Shown here piece after piece: positions 7,387-16,006 of a stretch of DNA of 64,000 nucleotides. The DNA lies in NCBI RefSeq assembly GCF_900102195.1, contig NZ_FNBE01000009.1, positions 124,001 to 188,000 on the forward strand. Reading direction: 5' to 3'. The notes under the pieces were generated by a model, which saw only the letters and a list, made by a program, of their open reading frames with translations, was not told the origin of the DNA and made no database searches. This DNA is from Pseudonocardia oroxyli. GTDB lineage: Bacteria; Actinomycetota; Actinomycetes; Mycobacteriales; Pseudonocardiaceae. The translations under genes and the position numbers were made by a program. How positions within the stretch are numbered: the first letter of the stretch is position 1; each line of letters opens with the position of its first letter.

Positions 7387-8474
7387 CAGAACACCACGAC
7401 CGAGCGCAGCACGTCTCCGTGGTGCATCTTCTCGAAGGCGCTCTCGATGTCGCCGAGCCCGATCTCCTCGGACACGAACCTCTCCAGCGGCAGCCGGCCC
7501 TGCAGGTGCAGGTCGACCAACATCGGGAAGTCCCGGGAGGGCAGGCAGTCGCCGTACCAGGACGACTTGAGCGCGCCGCCGCGGCCGAAGTACTCGATCA
7601 GCGGCAGCTCGGGGGCCTTGAGGTCCGGGGTCGGGACGCCGACCAGGACGACGGTGCCGGCGAGGTCGCGGGCGAGGAAGGCCTGCTTCCAGGTCTCCGG
7701 GCGCCCGACGGCGTCGACCACCACGTCCGCGCCGAACCCGTCGGTGGCGGCCTGGATGGCCTCGACGGCGTCGGTCTGCGTCGCGTTGACGGTGTGGGTG
7801 GCGCCGAAGCCCTTGGCCCACTCCAGCTTCCGGTCGTCGGTGTCCACGGCGATGATCGTGGTCGCGCCGGCCAGGGTGGCCCCGGCGATGGCCGCGTCAC
7901 CCACGCCGCCGCAGCCGATGACGGCGATGGAGTCCCCGCGCCCGATCCCGCCGGTGTTGATCGCCGCGCCGATGCCCGCCATGACCCCGCACCCGAGCAG
8001 CCCGGCGACCTGCGGCTTCACCGCGGGGTTGACCTTGGTGCACTGGCCGGCGGCGACGAGGGTCTTCTCCACGAACGCGCCGATCCCGAGGGCGGGGGAG
8101 AGCTCCTGCCCGGAGGCGAGGGTCATCTTCTGGGTGGCGTTGTGGGTGTTGAAGCAGTACCAGGGCTTGCCCTTGCGACAGGCCCGACACTGCCCGCACA
8201 CCGCGCGCCAGTTCAGGATCACGAAGTCCCCGGGGGCCACCTCGGTGACGCCCTCGCCGACGGACTCGACGATCCCGGCGGCCTCGTGGCCGAGCAGGAA
8301 CGGGAACTCGTCGTTGATCCCGCCGAGCTTGTAGTGCAGGTCGGTGTGGCAGACCCCGCAGGCCTGCACCGCCACGACGGCCTCGCCCGGGCCCGGGTCC
8401 GGCACCACGATCGTCTCGACCGAGACCGGCTCACCCTTCTTCATCGAGACGACCCCGCGGACCTCTTGCGACAT
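7386..8474 (-). CDS. mscR: S-(hydroxymethyl)mycothiol dehydrogenase (mycothiol-dependent formaldehyde dehydrogenase)
   Basis: A zinc-dependent class III-type medium-chain dehydrogenase of 362 residues (M. tuberculosis MscR has 361). It oxidises the formaldehyde-mycothiol adduct with NAD+ and also has nitrosomycothiol reductase activity in the family. Catalytic zinc residues are in [11 protein letters not shown] and LLGHEAAG, and the structural zinc Cys cluster is in [15 protein letters not shown]. The NAD-binding motif is [14 protein letters not shown]. The ATG at 8474 is preceded by GAGGGAG at ideal distance, and the longer upstream frame is rejected. The downstream MBL hydrolase overlaps by one base, so the two form a detoxification operon. 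Confidence 0.93.
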   Translation of the reverse strand: MSQEVRGVVSMKKGEPVSVETIVVPDPGPGEAVVAVQACGVCHTDLHYKLGGINDEFPFLLGHEAAGIVESVGEGVTEVAPGDFVILNWRAVCGQCRACRKGKPWYCFNTHNATQKMTLASGQELSPALGIGAFVEKTLVAAGQCTKVNPAVKPQVAGLLGCGVMAGIGAAINTGGIGRGDSIAVIGCGGVGDAAIAGATLAGATTIIAVDTDDRKLEWAKGFGATHTVNATQTDAVEAIQAATDGFGADVVVDAVGRPETWKQAFLARDLAGTVVLVGVPTPDLKAPELPLIEYFGRGGALKSSWYGDCLPSRDFPMLVDLHLQGRLPLERFVSEEIGLGDIESAFEKMHHGDVLRSVVVF

Positions 8475-8575
8475 GCTGTACTCCCTCGTCGATACGACCG
8501 ATGCGCACCCTTTCATGCGTCACCCCGCGAGATCGACCCCCCGCTCCACACGGACCCGACCACTAGCCTGACCCC

Positions 8576-9742
8576 ATGAGCGCCGCCGCCCTGCTGCCCC
8601 CGGAACCCCCGCTGGGAACGGCGCTGGGGGTGGTCGCCGGTTCCGGCAGGCCGGGGCCCTCGCGGATCGTGGTGCCGGTGGGCAGCGCGTACGTCGACGT
8701 CGGCACCCTCGCCGCGGCACAGGGCGGCCCCCACCCCGCGCTGCTCGGCGAGCCCACCCTGGACGGGCTGCTCGCGGCCGGGCGCCCCGCCTGGCGGGAG
8801 GTCTGGGAGTGGCTGGGGGACTGGCTCGTCGATCCCGAACGCCTCGCGCCCTACGTCCTGCCGCAGGCGGGCGTGGTGCCAGTGCTGCCGTTCACCGTCG
8901 CGGACTACACGGACTTCTACGCCTGCGAGCAGCACGCCGCGAACGCCTCGGCGATCGCGCGGGCGGGCGGCACGGTGAGCGAGAACTGGTACCACCTGCC
9001 CGTCGGCTACCACGGCCGCGCCGGAACGGTGCAGGTCAGTGGCACCCCCGTCGTCCGGCCGCACGGCCAGCGCGGGCGTGGCGACCTGGGCCCCACGAAG
9101 GCGCTCGACCTGGAGGCCGAGCTCGGATTCGTCCTCGGCGGGCGCCGCACCGGCCCGGTCCCGATCGAGGAGGCCCTCGACCACGTCTTCGGTGTGGTCC
9201 TGCTCAACGACTGGTCCGCGCGAGACGTGCAGGCCTGGGAGTCCCGTCCGCTGGGCCCGCACCTGGGCAAGAGCTTCGCCACGTCGATCTCGGCCTGGGT
9301 CACCCCGCTCGACGAGCTGGCGGGAGCCTGGGTCGACCCGCCCGCCCGGGACCCGCAGCCGCTGCCGTACCTGCTCGGCAAGGCCGACCGCGGCCTGGAC
9401 CTGACCCTGGAGGTGCGGATCAACGGCGAGCGGATCTCCACCCCGCCCGCCGCGGACCTCTACTGGACCCCGGCCCAGCTCGTCGCGCACCTGACCTCGG
9501 GCGGGGCCCCGGTCCGACCGGGCGACCTGCTCGGTTCGGGCACCGTCTCGGGCCCGCGCCGCGACCAACGCGGCTGCCTGCTCGAGTTCACCTGGGGCGG
9601 CCGGGACGAGTTCGCCCTGGCCGACGGCACCACCCGCCACTACCTCAACGACGGGGACGAGGTGTCCATCGTGGGCACCGCCCCGCGCCTCGACGGCGGT
9701 CGGATCTCCCTCGGCGAGGTCCGCGGCACGGTCACGCCGTAG
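8576..9742 (+). CDS. fahA: Fumarylacetoacetase
   Basis: Catalyses the last step of tyrosine and homogentisate degradation, splitting fumarylacetoacetate into fumarate and acetoacetate. The 388-residue protein has the SH3-like N-terminal domain and the catalytic FAH domain. Metal and active-site motifs are visible: FTVADYTDFYA, YHLPVGYHGRAGTV, ALDLEAELGFV, LNDWSARDVQAWE, LGKSFATSIS and GSGTVSGP. The ATG at 8576 is close to the family N-terminus. It is divergent from mscR across a 101-base gap and overlaps the convergent TetR gene by 11 bases at the 3' ends. No homogentisate dioxygenase gene is in the window. Confidence 0.93.
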   Translation: MSAAALLPPEPPLGTALGVVAGSGRPGPSRIVVPVGSAYVDVGTLAAAQGGPHPALLGEPTLDGLLAAGRPAWREVWEWLGDWLVDPERLAPYVLPQAGVVPVLPFTVADYTDFYACEQHAANASAIARAGGTVSENWYHLPVGYHGRAGTVQVSGTPVVRPHGQRGRGDLGPTKALDLEAELGFVLGGRRTGPVPIEEALDHVFGVVLLNDWSARDVQAWESRPLGPHLGKSFATSISAWVTPLDELAGAWVDPPARDPQPLPYLLGKADRGLDLTLEVRINGERISTPPAADLYWTPAQLVAHLTSGGAPVRPGDLLGSGTVSGPRRDQRGCLLEFTWGGRDEFALADGTTRHYLNDGDEVSIVGTAPRLDGGRISLGEVRGTVTP

Positions 9743-10307
9743 CGGCCACCAGCTTGAGCAGCGTCTCGGTGAGCTGCTCGATCTCCCGGTCGGTCCGCAC
9801 CCACAGCGGGGCCTGCGACATGCCGGCGTGCAGGACCTGCAGGGTCGGGTCCACCGCCACCACGGCGAACTCCCCGGTCCGCGCGCCCTCCTCGACGACG
9901 GCCCGGAACACCGCGTCGTGCCGGTGGCGGAGGGCCTTGATCCGGTCCCGCTGGGGTTCTGGCCACTCGTCCGGCACGAGGAACAGCCGCAGCGCGGCCG
10001 GGTGCTCGCGCACCGCGATCCGGATGTGCTCGCGCAGCAGCGCCCGCAGCCGCTCGGTCGGTGGGCCGTGGGCGGGCAGCGCCTCCAGCCGGTCGGTCCA
10101 CTCGGCGCCCAGCGCTTCGATTGCGGCCGTGACCAGCTCGTCCTTGCTCGCGAAGTAGTAGTACAGCGAGCCCTTCGTCACGTCCAGCCGTTCGGCGACG
10201 TCCTCCAGGTTCACCCCGGCGTACCCGCGCTCGCCCAGCAGGTCGGCGGCCGTGGCGAGGATCGCCCGCACCCGTTCGCCGCGCTTGCGCGCCACCCGCT
10301 CACTCAC
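9732..10307 (-). CDS. TetR family regulator, divergent from the alicyclic acid genes
   Basis: A 191-residue repressor. The helix-turn-helix is in residues 10-55 (LEDVAERLDVTKGSLYYYFASKDEL), with an all-alpha ligand domain behind it. It is transcribed away from badI with 64 bases between the starts, and that gap holds a 16-base dyad (10318-10333). By position it should repress badI-aliB-badH and itself and respond to an acyl-CoA intermediate. Rhodopseudomonas badR is MarR-type, so the regulator class differs here. The 3' end overlaps fahA on the other strand by 11 bases. Confidence 0.9.
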   Translation of the reverse strand: MSERVARKRGERVRAILATAADLLGERGYAGVNLEDVAERLDVTKGSLYYYFASKDELVTAAIEALGAEWTDRLEALPAHGPPTERLRALLREHIRIAVREHPAALRLFLVPDEWPEPQRDRIKALRHRHDAVFRAVVEEGARTGEFAVVAVDPTLQVLHAGMSQAPLWVRTDREIEQLTETLLKLVAATA

Positions 10308-10317
10308 GGTTCACATC

Positions 10318-10333
10318 TTGACCCATGAGTCAA
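10318..10333. promoter_or_regulatory. Operator dyad between TetR and badI
   Basis: TTGAC-CCATGA-GTCAA, with arms of five and a central CATG, makes a 16-base near-perfect palindrome. It lies 10 bases beyond the TetR start and 38 bases before badI. The size and place fit a TetR operator covering both promoters. Confidence 0.6.
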
Positions 10334-10371
10334 ACTTTGTCACGGTGGTCGACGAACGAAGGAGTTCCCGC

Positions 10372-11175
10372 ATGCATCCAGCCGACTACACCGACATCGT
10401 CTACGAGGTCGACGGCACCACCGCCGTGATCACCATGAACCGCCCGCACCGCTACAACGCGTTCACCGCGAAGACCGTCGAGGAGCTGACCAGGGCGTTC
10501 CGGGCCGCGTGGGCCGACCACGCCGTCCGCGCGATCATCCTCACCGGCGCCGGGGACAAGGCGTTCTGCACCGGCGGGGACGTGAAGCAGCGCGCCGAGA
10601 CCGGCGACTACGGCCCGAGCGACTCCGGGATGTTCGAGATCGGCTACCTGCACAAGCTGATCCGGGACGTCCCGAAGCCGGTCATCGCCGCCGTCAACGG
10701 CCTGGCGATCGGGGGCGGACACGTCCTGCACGTGCTGTGCGACGTCTCGATCGCCGCCGACACCGCGCGCTTCGGCCAGACCGGTCCGAAGGTGGGCTCG
10801 TTCGACGCGGGGTTCGGCTCGGCCTACCTCGCCCGCGTGGTCGGGGAGAAGAAGGCGCGTGAGATCTGGTTCTGGTGCAGGCAGTACTCCGCCGCCCAGG
10901 CGCTCGAGATGGGCCTGGTCAACGAGATCGTGCCCGCGGACGAGCTGATGGACACCGCGAAGGCCTGGGCGGCCGAGGTGGCCGACAAGAGCCCCACCGC
11001 CCTGCGCGTGCTGAAGCAGTCCTTCAACGCGGACACCGACCACCAGGCGGGGCTGTCCAACATGGCCATGTCCGCGCTCGACCTGTTCGCGGTGTCGGAG
11101 GAGGGCATGGAGGGCGCGAAGGCCTTCGCCGAGAAGCGTCCGCCGGAGTTCGACAAGTACTACCGGCCGCACTGA
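10372..11175 (+). CDS. badI: 2-ketocyclohexanecarboxyl-CoA hydrolase (BadI-like crotonase)
   Basis: A 267-residue crotonase-fold enzyme expected to open the ring of 2-oxocyclohexanecarboxyl-CoA to pimelyl-CoA. Hallmarks are AIILTGAGDKAFCTGGDVKQR, PKPVIAAVNGLAIGGGHVL, and the MenB/BadI-type segment FGQTGPKVGSFDAGFG followed by ARVVGEKKAREIWF. This last segment separates BadI and MenB from ordinary enoyl-CoA hydratases, and the neighbours aliB-like and badH-like favour BadI. The ATG at 10372 has AGGAG eight bases upstream; an upstream in-frame start would read through the operator. A one-base overlap with the next gene indicates an operon. Confidence 0.85.
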   Translation: MHPADYTDIVYEVDGTTAVITMNRPHRYNAFTAKTVEELTRAFRAAWADHAVRAIILTGAGDKAFCTGGDVKQRAETGDYGPSDSGMFEIGYLHKLIRDVPKPVIAAVNGLAIGGGHVLHVLCDVSIAADTARFGQTGPKVGSFDAGFGSAYLARVVGEKKAREIWFWCRQYSAAQALEMGLVNEIVPADELMDTAKAWAAEVADKSPTALRVLKQSFNADTDHQAGLSNMAMSALDLFAVSEEGMEGAKAFAEKRPPEFDKYYRPH

Positions 11176-12305
11176 TGGACTTCGCGCCCACTCCTGCGCA
11201 GGCCGAGCTCGTCGGGTCGGCGCGGCGGATCGCGCAGGAGGTGCTCCTCCCGAGCTACCGCGGTCGGACCCGGCTCGAGCCCTCCTTGCGCCGGGAGATC
11301 GGAGCGGCCGGTCTGCTCGGCTCCGAACTGCCCGTGGCGTACGGCGGGGGCGGCACCGACCGCGTCACCACCGGCCTGATCGTCGAGCAGATCGGCCGCG
11401 GCGACATCAGCGCGGGATACCTGCAGGTCGTGGGCTCGCTGGTCGGCCAGATCCTCGTCGGCGCCGCTCCGCACCTCGCCGCGGAGTGGGTGCCGAGGAT
11501 CTGCTCCGGGGCGGACGTCGTCGGGATCGGGCTGACCGAGCCCCACGCCGGGTCCGACGCCGGCGTCCCCCGGCTCACCGCCCGCCGCGACGGCTCGGAC
11601 TGGGTGCTCGACGGGGTGAAGTCGCTGTCGTTCGCCCTCGACGCCGCGGCCGCGGTCGTGTTCGCCCGCACCGGCCCGTCGCAGGCCCGCGGCAAGGACA
11701 TCAGCGCCTTCCTCGTGCCGCTGGACGGGGTGCGCCGCGAGCCCTACCCGGACGTCGGCACCCGTGCGGTGCAACGGGGCGCGGTGCACCTGGAGGGGAC
11801 CCGGATCCCCGGCGACCACCTGATCGGCGCCGAGGGCCGCGGGTTCTCCCAGGTCATGCGGGGCTTCGACTTCAGCCGTGCACTGATCGGCCTGCAGTGC
11901 CTGGGCTGCGCCGCGCAGAGCGTCGACGAGACCTGGGAGTACGTCGCCCGCCGCGAGGCCTTCGACCGCCCCCTCTCGACGAACCAGGGCGTGGCCTTCC
12001 CGCTGGCCGAGGCGGACACCCTGCTCGACGCCGCGCGCCTGCTGTGTCTGGAGACGTTGTGGCGCAAGGATCGCGACCTCCCGCACACCGCCCAGGCCGC
12101 GAAGTGCAAGTGGTGGGCACCCAAGGTCGCCCACGACGCCGTCACGCAGTGCGTGCTGCTGCACGGCCAGTACGGCTACCGCACCGAGCTGCCCCTCGCC
12201 CAACGCATGAACGACGTGCTGGGCCTGCAGATCGGCGACGGCACCGCCCAGATCATGAAGCTCGTGATCGCCCGTGAACGGGTGGGTCGCGATCTCGCAC
12301 CCTAG
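11175..12305 (+). CDS. aliB: Acyl-CoA dehydrogenase, probable cyclohexanecarboxyl-CoA dehydrogenase
   Basis: A 376-residue flavoprotein with the three acyl-CoA dehydrogenase domains. Visible motifs are GIGLTEPHAGSDAG (flavin and substrate binding), the beta-domain DWVLDGVKSLSFALDAA, and the C-terminal HGQYGYRTELPLAQRMND. It should introduce the ring double bond into cyclohexanecarboxyl-CoA. The reading depends on its place between badI and badH genes, because acyl-CoA dehydrogenase substrates are hard to tell from sequence. The ATG at 11175 shares one base with the badI stop. No hydratase (badK) or ligase (aliA) is in this cluster. Confidence 0.75.
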   Translation: MDFAPTPAQAELVGSARRIAQEVLLPSYRGRTRLEPSLRREIGAAGLLGSELPVAYGGGGTDRVTTGLIVEQIGRGDISAGYLQVVGSLVGQILVGAAPHLAAEWVPRICSGADVVGIGLTEPHAGSDAGVPRLTARRDGSDWVLDGVKSLSFALDAAAAVVFARTGPSQARGKDISAFLVPLDGVRREPYPDVGTRAVQRGAVHLEGTRIPGDHLIGAEGRGFSQVMRGFDFSRALIGLQCLGCAAQSVDETWEYVARREAFDRPLSTNQGVAFPLAEADTLLDAARLLCLETLWRKDRDLPHTAQAAKCKWWAPKVAHDAVTQCVLLHGQYGYRTELPLAQRMNDVLGLQIGDGTAQIMKLVIARERVGRDLAP

Positions 12306-12314
12306 GAGTTCGCC

Positions 12315-13037
12315 ATGAACAGGATCGCCGTCGTGACCGGTGCCGGTCGCGGGATCGGCCGGGCCGTCGCGGAGCGCCTCGCCGCCGACGGGTGCCTCGT
12401 CGTCGCGACCGACGTGGACCTCGACGCCGCCGTCGAGACCGGCAGCGCCGTCGGAGGCCTCGGGCTGCGGGCGGACGTGGCCGACCGTGCGTCGGTGGAG
12501 ACGATGGTGGCGCAGGTCAGGGCCGAGCACGGCCGCATCGACGTCCTGGTCAACAACGCGGGCTGGGACGTCGCCTGCCCCTTCGTCGACTCGGATCCCG
12601 AGGTCTGGGACCGGATCGTCGCCATCAACCTGTACGGGGTGCTGCACACGTGCAAGGCGATCCTGCCGATCATGATCGCCCAAGGTGGCGGCACGGTGGT
12701 CAACGTGGCGTCCGACGCGGGCCGGGTCGGCTCCTCCGGTGAGGCCGTCTACTCGGCCGCGAAGGGCGGCGTCATCGCGTTCACCAAGACGATCGCCCGC
12801 GAGACCGCCCGGCACGGGATCAACGCCAACTGCGTGTGCCCGGGCCCGACGGACACCGAGCTGTTCGCGTCGATGGGCGGCGACGCGCTCAAGGAGGCGC
12901 TGGTCAAGGCCATTCCGTTCCGACGGCTCGCGCAGCCGAGCGACCTCGCGAACACGGTGTCCTTCTTCGCCTCGGCGGACGCCGCGTACCTGACCGGGCA
13001 GACCGTCAGCGTGAGCGGCGGGCTGACCATGTCATGA
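12315..13037 (+). CDS. badH: 2-hydroxycyclohexanecarboxyl-CoA dehydrogenase (BadH-like SDR)
   Basis: A 240-residue short-chain dehydrogenase. It has the cofactor motif TGAGRGIG, the NNAGWD segment, the catalytic Ser in NVASDAGRVGSSG and YSAAKGG. The segments NNAGWD, INLYGVLHT and SDAGRVGSSGEAVY resemble BadH of the alicyclic pathway. It would oxidise the 2-hydroxy acid CoA ester to the 2-oxo ester, the substrate of BadI. The ATG at 12315 follows TAGGAGTTCGCC, nine bases after aliB. It is the third and last gene of the operon. Confidence 0.8.
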   Translation: MNRIAVVTGAGRGIGRAVAERLAADGCLVVATDVDLDAAVETGSAVGGLGLRADVADRASVETMVAQVRAEHGRIDVLVNNAGWDVACPFVDSDPEVWDRIVAINLYGVLHTCKAILPIMIAQGGGTVVNVASDAGRVGSSGEAVYSAAKGGVIAFTKTIARETARHGINANCVCPGPTDTELFASMGGDALKEALVKAIPFRRLAQPSDLANTVSFFASADAAYLTGQTVSVSGGLTMS

Positions 13038-13067
13038 CCTGTCAGGGTTTCGCGGTCCACTGGTCCC

Positions 13068-13586
13068 GTGTTCGAGACCCCTGACGACATCGCCGCCCTC
13101 CAGGACCTCCTGGACTCCTCGCTGCAGCGCTCCACCGGCCACCTGCGGTCCATCGTCGCGCCGGGGGAGCGGACGCTGACGGCGCCGCAGCTGGTGCGGG
13201 TGGCGCGGGGGATGTGCACGCTCGCGGTGTCCACCGTGACGCGCGCCGGGGAGCCCCGGGTCAGCGGGGTGGACGGCCACCTCCTGCACGGGCGGTGGGT
13301 GTTCGGCACCGACCCGTCGGCGGCGAAGGCCCGCCACCTCGCGGCGCGGCCCGCGGTGAGCGCGGCCCACCTGCGCGGCGACGATCTCGGGATCTTCACC
13401 CACGGCCGGGCCGTCCGGCTGAACCCGGACCATCCCGCCTGGCCCGAGACCCTCGAGTACCTGAAGGGGCACTACGGCGCCGACGCGTTCGTGTGGACGG
13501 ACGTGGTGTTCTACCGGATCGAGCCCACCTGGATGGTCGCCTACGCCCCGGACCCGGTCAGCGTCGCCGGAGCCGATGGAGGGTGA
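13068..13586 (+). CDS. Pyridoxamine 5'-phosphate oxidase-like FMN-binding protein
   Basis: A 172-residue split-barrel protein of the PNPOx-like superfamily, judged from MCTLAVSTVTRAGEPRVSG, WVFGTDPSAAKARHL and the C-terminal VFYRIEPTWMVAY. Such proteins bind FMN, F420 or haem, and the ligand cannot be settled here. The GTG at 13068 is 30 bases after badH, so it could be cotranscribed, but a role in the alicyclic pathway is unproven. Its 3' end overlaps the convergent methyltransferase gene by 29 bases. Confidence 0.75.
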   Translation: MFETPDDIAALQDLLDSSLQRSTGHLRSIVAPGERTLTAPQLVRVARGMCTLAVSTVTRAGEPRVSGVDGHLLHGRWVFGTDPSAAKARHLAARPAVSAAHLRGDDLGIFTHGRAVRLNPDHPAWPETLEYLKGHYGADAFVWTDVVFYRIEPTWMVAYAPDPVSVAGADGG

Positions 13587-14094
13587 CCTCGCCGGGGGCG
13601 GCGCTGGTCACGTCCCAGTCGGCGAGCAGCTCGGGGGTCAGCGGGCGGCCCGGGTCGGTCAGCCACACCTCCGGGGCCAGCCGCGGCAGCACCTCCCGCA
13701 GCTCGACGACGTTGCGGTGCCCGTAGAGCACGTCCGCGGCCAGCACGAGGTCCCACTCGCCCTGGAGGTCGGTCCAGCTGCGGGCCTGGGCGCGCAGAGT
13801 GAGCCCGTTGAGTGCCGCCGAGCGGCGCACCAGGTCGACGGCGGTCAGCGACAGGTCGACGGCCGTGACGTCCGCGCCCGCCCGGGCCGCGGCGAGCGCG
13901 GGCAACCCGAGCCCGCACCCGATCTCCAGCACCCGCGCCCCGGCCGGGAACCGGCTCTCCGCCAACGCGAGCGCACTGGGCCACAGCCGGGCCCAGTGCG
14001 GCGGCAGGAGCTCGTCGCCGACCTCGTCGAACGGCGGCTCCTCCGCGGGGCACAGCACCCTCAGCCCGAGATGCCGCTCCTCGACGACCCTCAC
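13558..14094 (-). CDS. Class I SAM-dependent methyltransferase (protein or small-molecule type)
   Basis: A 178-residue Rossmann methyltransferase. Motif I is VLEIGCGLGLPALAAARAG, motif II ends VTAVDLS, and LVLAADVLYGHRN fits the METTL21/nicotinamide N-methyltransferase-like group. The leading sequence LLPPHWARLWPSALALAE is also typical of that group. I place the start at GTG 14094, which has GGGAGG five bases upstream. The longer frame to 14142 begins inside palindromic element copy 4 and is not needed. The substrate is unknown. Confidence 0.78.
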   Translation of the reverse strand: MRVVEERHLGLRVLCPAEEPPFDEVGDELLPPHWARLWPSALALAESRFPAGARVLEIGCGLGLPALAAARAGADVTAVDLSLTAVDLVRRSAALNGLTLRAQARSWTDLQGEWDLVLAADVLYGHRNVVELREVLPRLAPEVWLTDPGRPLTPELLADWDVTSAAPGEVTLHRLRRR

Positions 14095-14106
14095 CCACCC
14101 TCCCCC

Positions 14107-14146
14107 GTGCGTGGTAAGTGGTGCTGGAGCACCACTTACCACGCAC
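14107..14146. repeat. Palindromic element copy 4, class B, with second hairpin 14149-14161
   Basis: Arms GTGCGTGGTAAGTGGTGC and its complement are fully paired around TGGA, with one more C-G pair outside. The right arm supplies the TAA stop of the minus-strand monooxygenase (14136-14138). The second hairpin GCGCG-AAT-CGCGT sits three bases beyond the palindrome. On the minus strand the order in a transcript would be small hairpin, then large hairpin. Confidence 0.9.
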
Positions 14147-15305
14147 GAGCGCGAATCGCGTAGTCGGGAAGGGTGAACGAGTCGGCGGGCGGGGAGAAGA
14201 CCCGGTCGAGGCCCAGGCCGACCGCCGTGGAGGCGACCCGCAAGCCCGCGCGCAGGACCGCCGTCCCGACCCGGGTCCTCGGGTTGAGCAGGCCGGGGGC
14301 GCCGGGTGGCAGCTTCTGCGCCCGCTCGACGTAGGGGCGCAGGACCTCCTCGTACCGGCGGAGGCCGTGCACGGGGTCCGCGCTCACCTCACCCGCCAGC
14401 ACGTATGCCCCGACCAGGGCCAGGCTCGTGCTCATCCCGCTGATCGGCGAGGCACAGTGCGCCGCGTCCCCCGCGAGCGCGACCCGGCCGCGGCTCCAGT
14501 ACGGCAGCCGGGTCTGGCCCACCGCCTCGAAGTAGAAGGGCGTGTCGTCCAGGGCGTCGAGGATGCGCGGGGTCTCCCACCCGACGTCCGCGAACGTGCG
14601 GCGCAGGATCGTCGTCTGGGCCGCACGGTCGAGCTCGGCCAGCCCGCGGACGTCGGAGAGGAAGGCCAGGCCCGCGCGGACGGAGCCGAGGTTGTCCGGC
14701 CGCAGCCAGACGTTGCGCCTGCGCCCCGCGGTCAGCCAGCGCCACTGCGTGGTGTCCGTGGCGGTGCGCGGCAGGGCCAGGTAGGCGACGTACATGCCCA
14801 GCTCGCGCACGGGGTCCCCGGGGAACAGCAAGGCCCGGGTGCTCGACCGGAGCCCGTCCGCCGCGACGACCAGGTCGTACCGGCCACCGCCGCCGGACGC
14901 GAGCTCCACCTCCCCGTCCTCCGTCACGGCGGCGATCCGGTCGCCGAGAACGTACTCGGTGTGCGGCGTGTGCTCGCGCAGGATCCGGGACAGCTCCCCG
15001 CGCAGGATCTCCGCCTCCGCCGTACCGCCCGCGGTGTCGCCCTCGCCCGCGGGGAACGCGGCGACGACCCGGCCGTCGGACGCGACGAACTCGGTGCCGG
15101 TCTCGCCGGTGTGCGCGGCGAGCACGGTCTCCTCGAGCCCCATCCGCCGCAGCACCTCCCGGGCCGCACCCCGGACGTCGACGTTCTGTCCCTCGTCCCG
15201 CGTCGTCGAGGCCCGCTCGACGACGGTCGTGGTCCACCCGTACCGATCGAGCCAGTAGGCGAGCGCGGGTCCGGCGATCCCGGCCCCGGAGATCAGAGCG
15301 TCCAT
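14136..15305 (-). CDS. FAD-dependent monooxygenase (aromatic hydroxylase family)
   Basis: A 389-residue group A flavin monooxygenase. The dinucleotide motif is ISGAGIAGPALAYWLDR, the middle DG motif is LVVAADGLRSSTR, and the GD motif is VALAGDAAHCASPISG. These bind FAD and NADPH for ring hydroxylation or epoxidation; the substrate is not evident. The ATG at 15305 starts one residue-pair before the FAD motif, as usual. The C-terminus ends RARAW at a TAA within palindromic element copy 4. Flanking genes (methyltransferase, clpP pair) give no pathway clue. Confidence 0.85.
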   Translation of the reverse strand: MDALISGAGIAGPALAYWLDRYGWTTTVVERASTTRDEGQNVDVRGAAREVLRRMGLEETVLAAHTGETGTEFVASDGRVVAAFPAGEGDTAGGTAEAEILRGELSRILREHTPHTEYVLGDRIAAVTEDGEVELASGGGGRYDLVVAADGLRSSTRALLFPGDPVRELGMYVAYLALPRTATDTTQWRWLTAGRRRNVWLRPDNLGSVRAGLAFLSDVRGLAELDRAAQTTILRRTFADVGWETPRILDALDDTPFYFEAVGQTRLPYWSRGRVALAGDAAHCASPISGMSTSLALVGAYVLAGEVSADPVHGLRRYEEVLRPYVERAQKLPPGAPGLLNPRTRVGTAVLRAGLRVASTAVGLGLDRVFSPPADSFTLPDYAIRARAW

Positions 15306-15352
15306 GTCCCGAGTCTCGGCCGCCGGGGCCGGAACCGCGCGCCGACGCGGTC

Positions 15353-15392
15353 GTGAGTGGCGAGTGGTGCTCTGGCACCACTCGCCGCTCAC
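15353..15392. repeat. Palindromic element copy 5, chimeric, with second hairpin 15395-15407
   Basis: The outer 11 bases (GTGAGTGGCGA) match class A, while the inner arm GTGGTGC-TCTG-GCACCAC matches class B. One T/G wobble breaks the stem. The TGA stop of clpP2 (15389-15391) is in the right arm. The second hairpin GCGGC-GGA-GCCGC lies three bases beyond, in the last clpP2 codons. Confidence 0.9.
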
Positions 15393-16006
15393 AGGCGGCG
15401 GAGCCGCAGCTTCCGGGGCGTGATGATGTCGTCGACGATCCCGTACTCGCGGGCCTGTTCGGCGGTGAGGATCCGGTCCCGCTCGATGTCGGTGTGCACC
15501 TGCTCCAGGCTGCGGCCGGTGTGCGTGGCCAGCGCCTCCTCCATCTGGCGACGGATGCGGGCGATCTCGGCGGCGTGGATCTCCAGGTCCGAGATCTGCC
15601 CCTGCACGACGTCCGTGGCGGGCTGGTGGATCAGCACCCGCGCGTTCGGCACGGCGAGCCGCCTGCCGGGCGAGCCCGCCGCCAGCACCACCGCCGCGGC
15701 GGAGGCGGCCTGCCCCAGGCAGACGGTCTCGATCTCCGGGCGGATGAACTGCATGGTGTCGTAGATCGCCATGAGCGAGGTGAACGAGCCGCCGGGTGAG
15801 TTGATGTAGAGCGAGATCTTCCGGTCCGGGTCGGCGGACTCCAGGTAGAGCAGCTGGGCCATGACGTCGTTGGCGGAGGCGTCGTCGATCTGGACGCCGA
15901 GGAACACGATCCGCTCCTCGAACAGCTTGTTGTAGGGGTTGGACTCCTTGACCCCGTAGCTCGTCCGCTCGACGAAGGACGGCAGCGTGTAGCGCATCTC
16001 GGGCAT
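15389..16006 (-). CDS. clpP: ATP-dependent Clp protease proteolytic subunit, second of pair
   Basis: A 205-residue ClpP serine protease that forms tetradecameric chambers with its partner and an AAA+ unfoldase. Catalytic Ser is residue 102 ([14 protein letters not shown]) and His is residue 127 (LIHQP); the acid is in [16 protein letters not shown]. The ATG at 16006 overlaps the stop of the upstream clpP by one base. Neither trigger factor nor clpX is nearby, so this is probably a secondary pair like Streptomyces clpP3/clpP4 rather than the housekeeping one. The stop falls in palindromic element copy 5. Confidence 0.92.
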   Translation of the reverse strand: MPEMRYTLPSFVERTSYGVKESNPYNKLFEERIVFLGVQIDDASANDVMAQLLYLESADPDRKISLYINSPGGSFTSLMAIYDTMQFIRPEIETVCLGQAASAAAVVLAAGSPGRRLAVPNARVLIHQPATDVVQGQISDLEIHAAEIARIRRQMEEALATHTGRSLEQVHTDIERDRILTAEQAREYGIVDDIITPRKLRLRRL

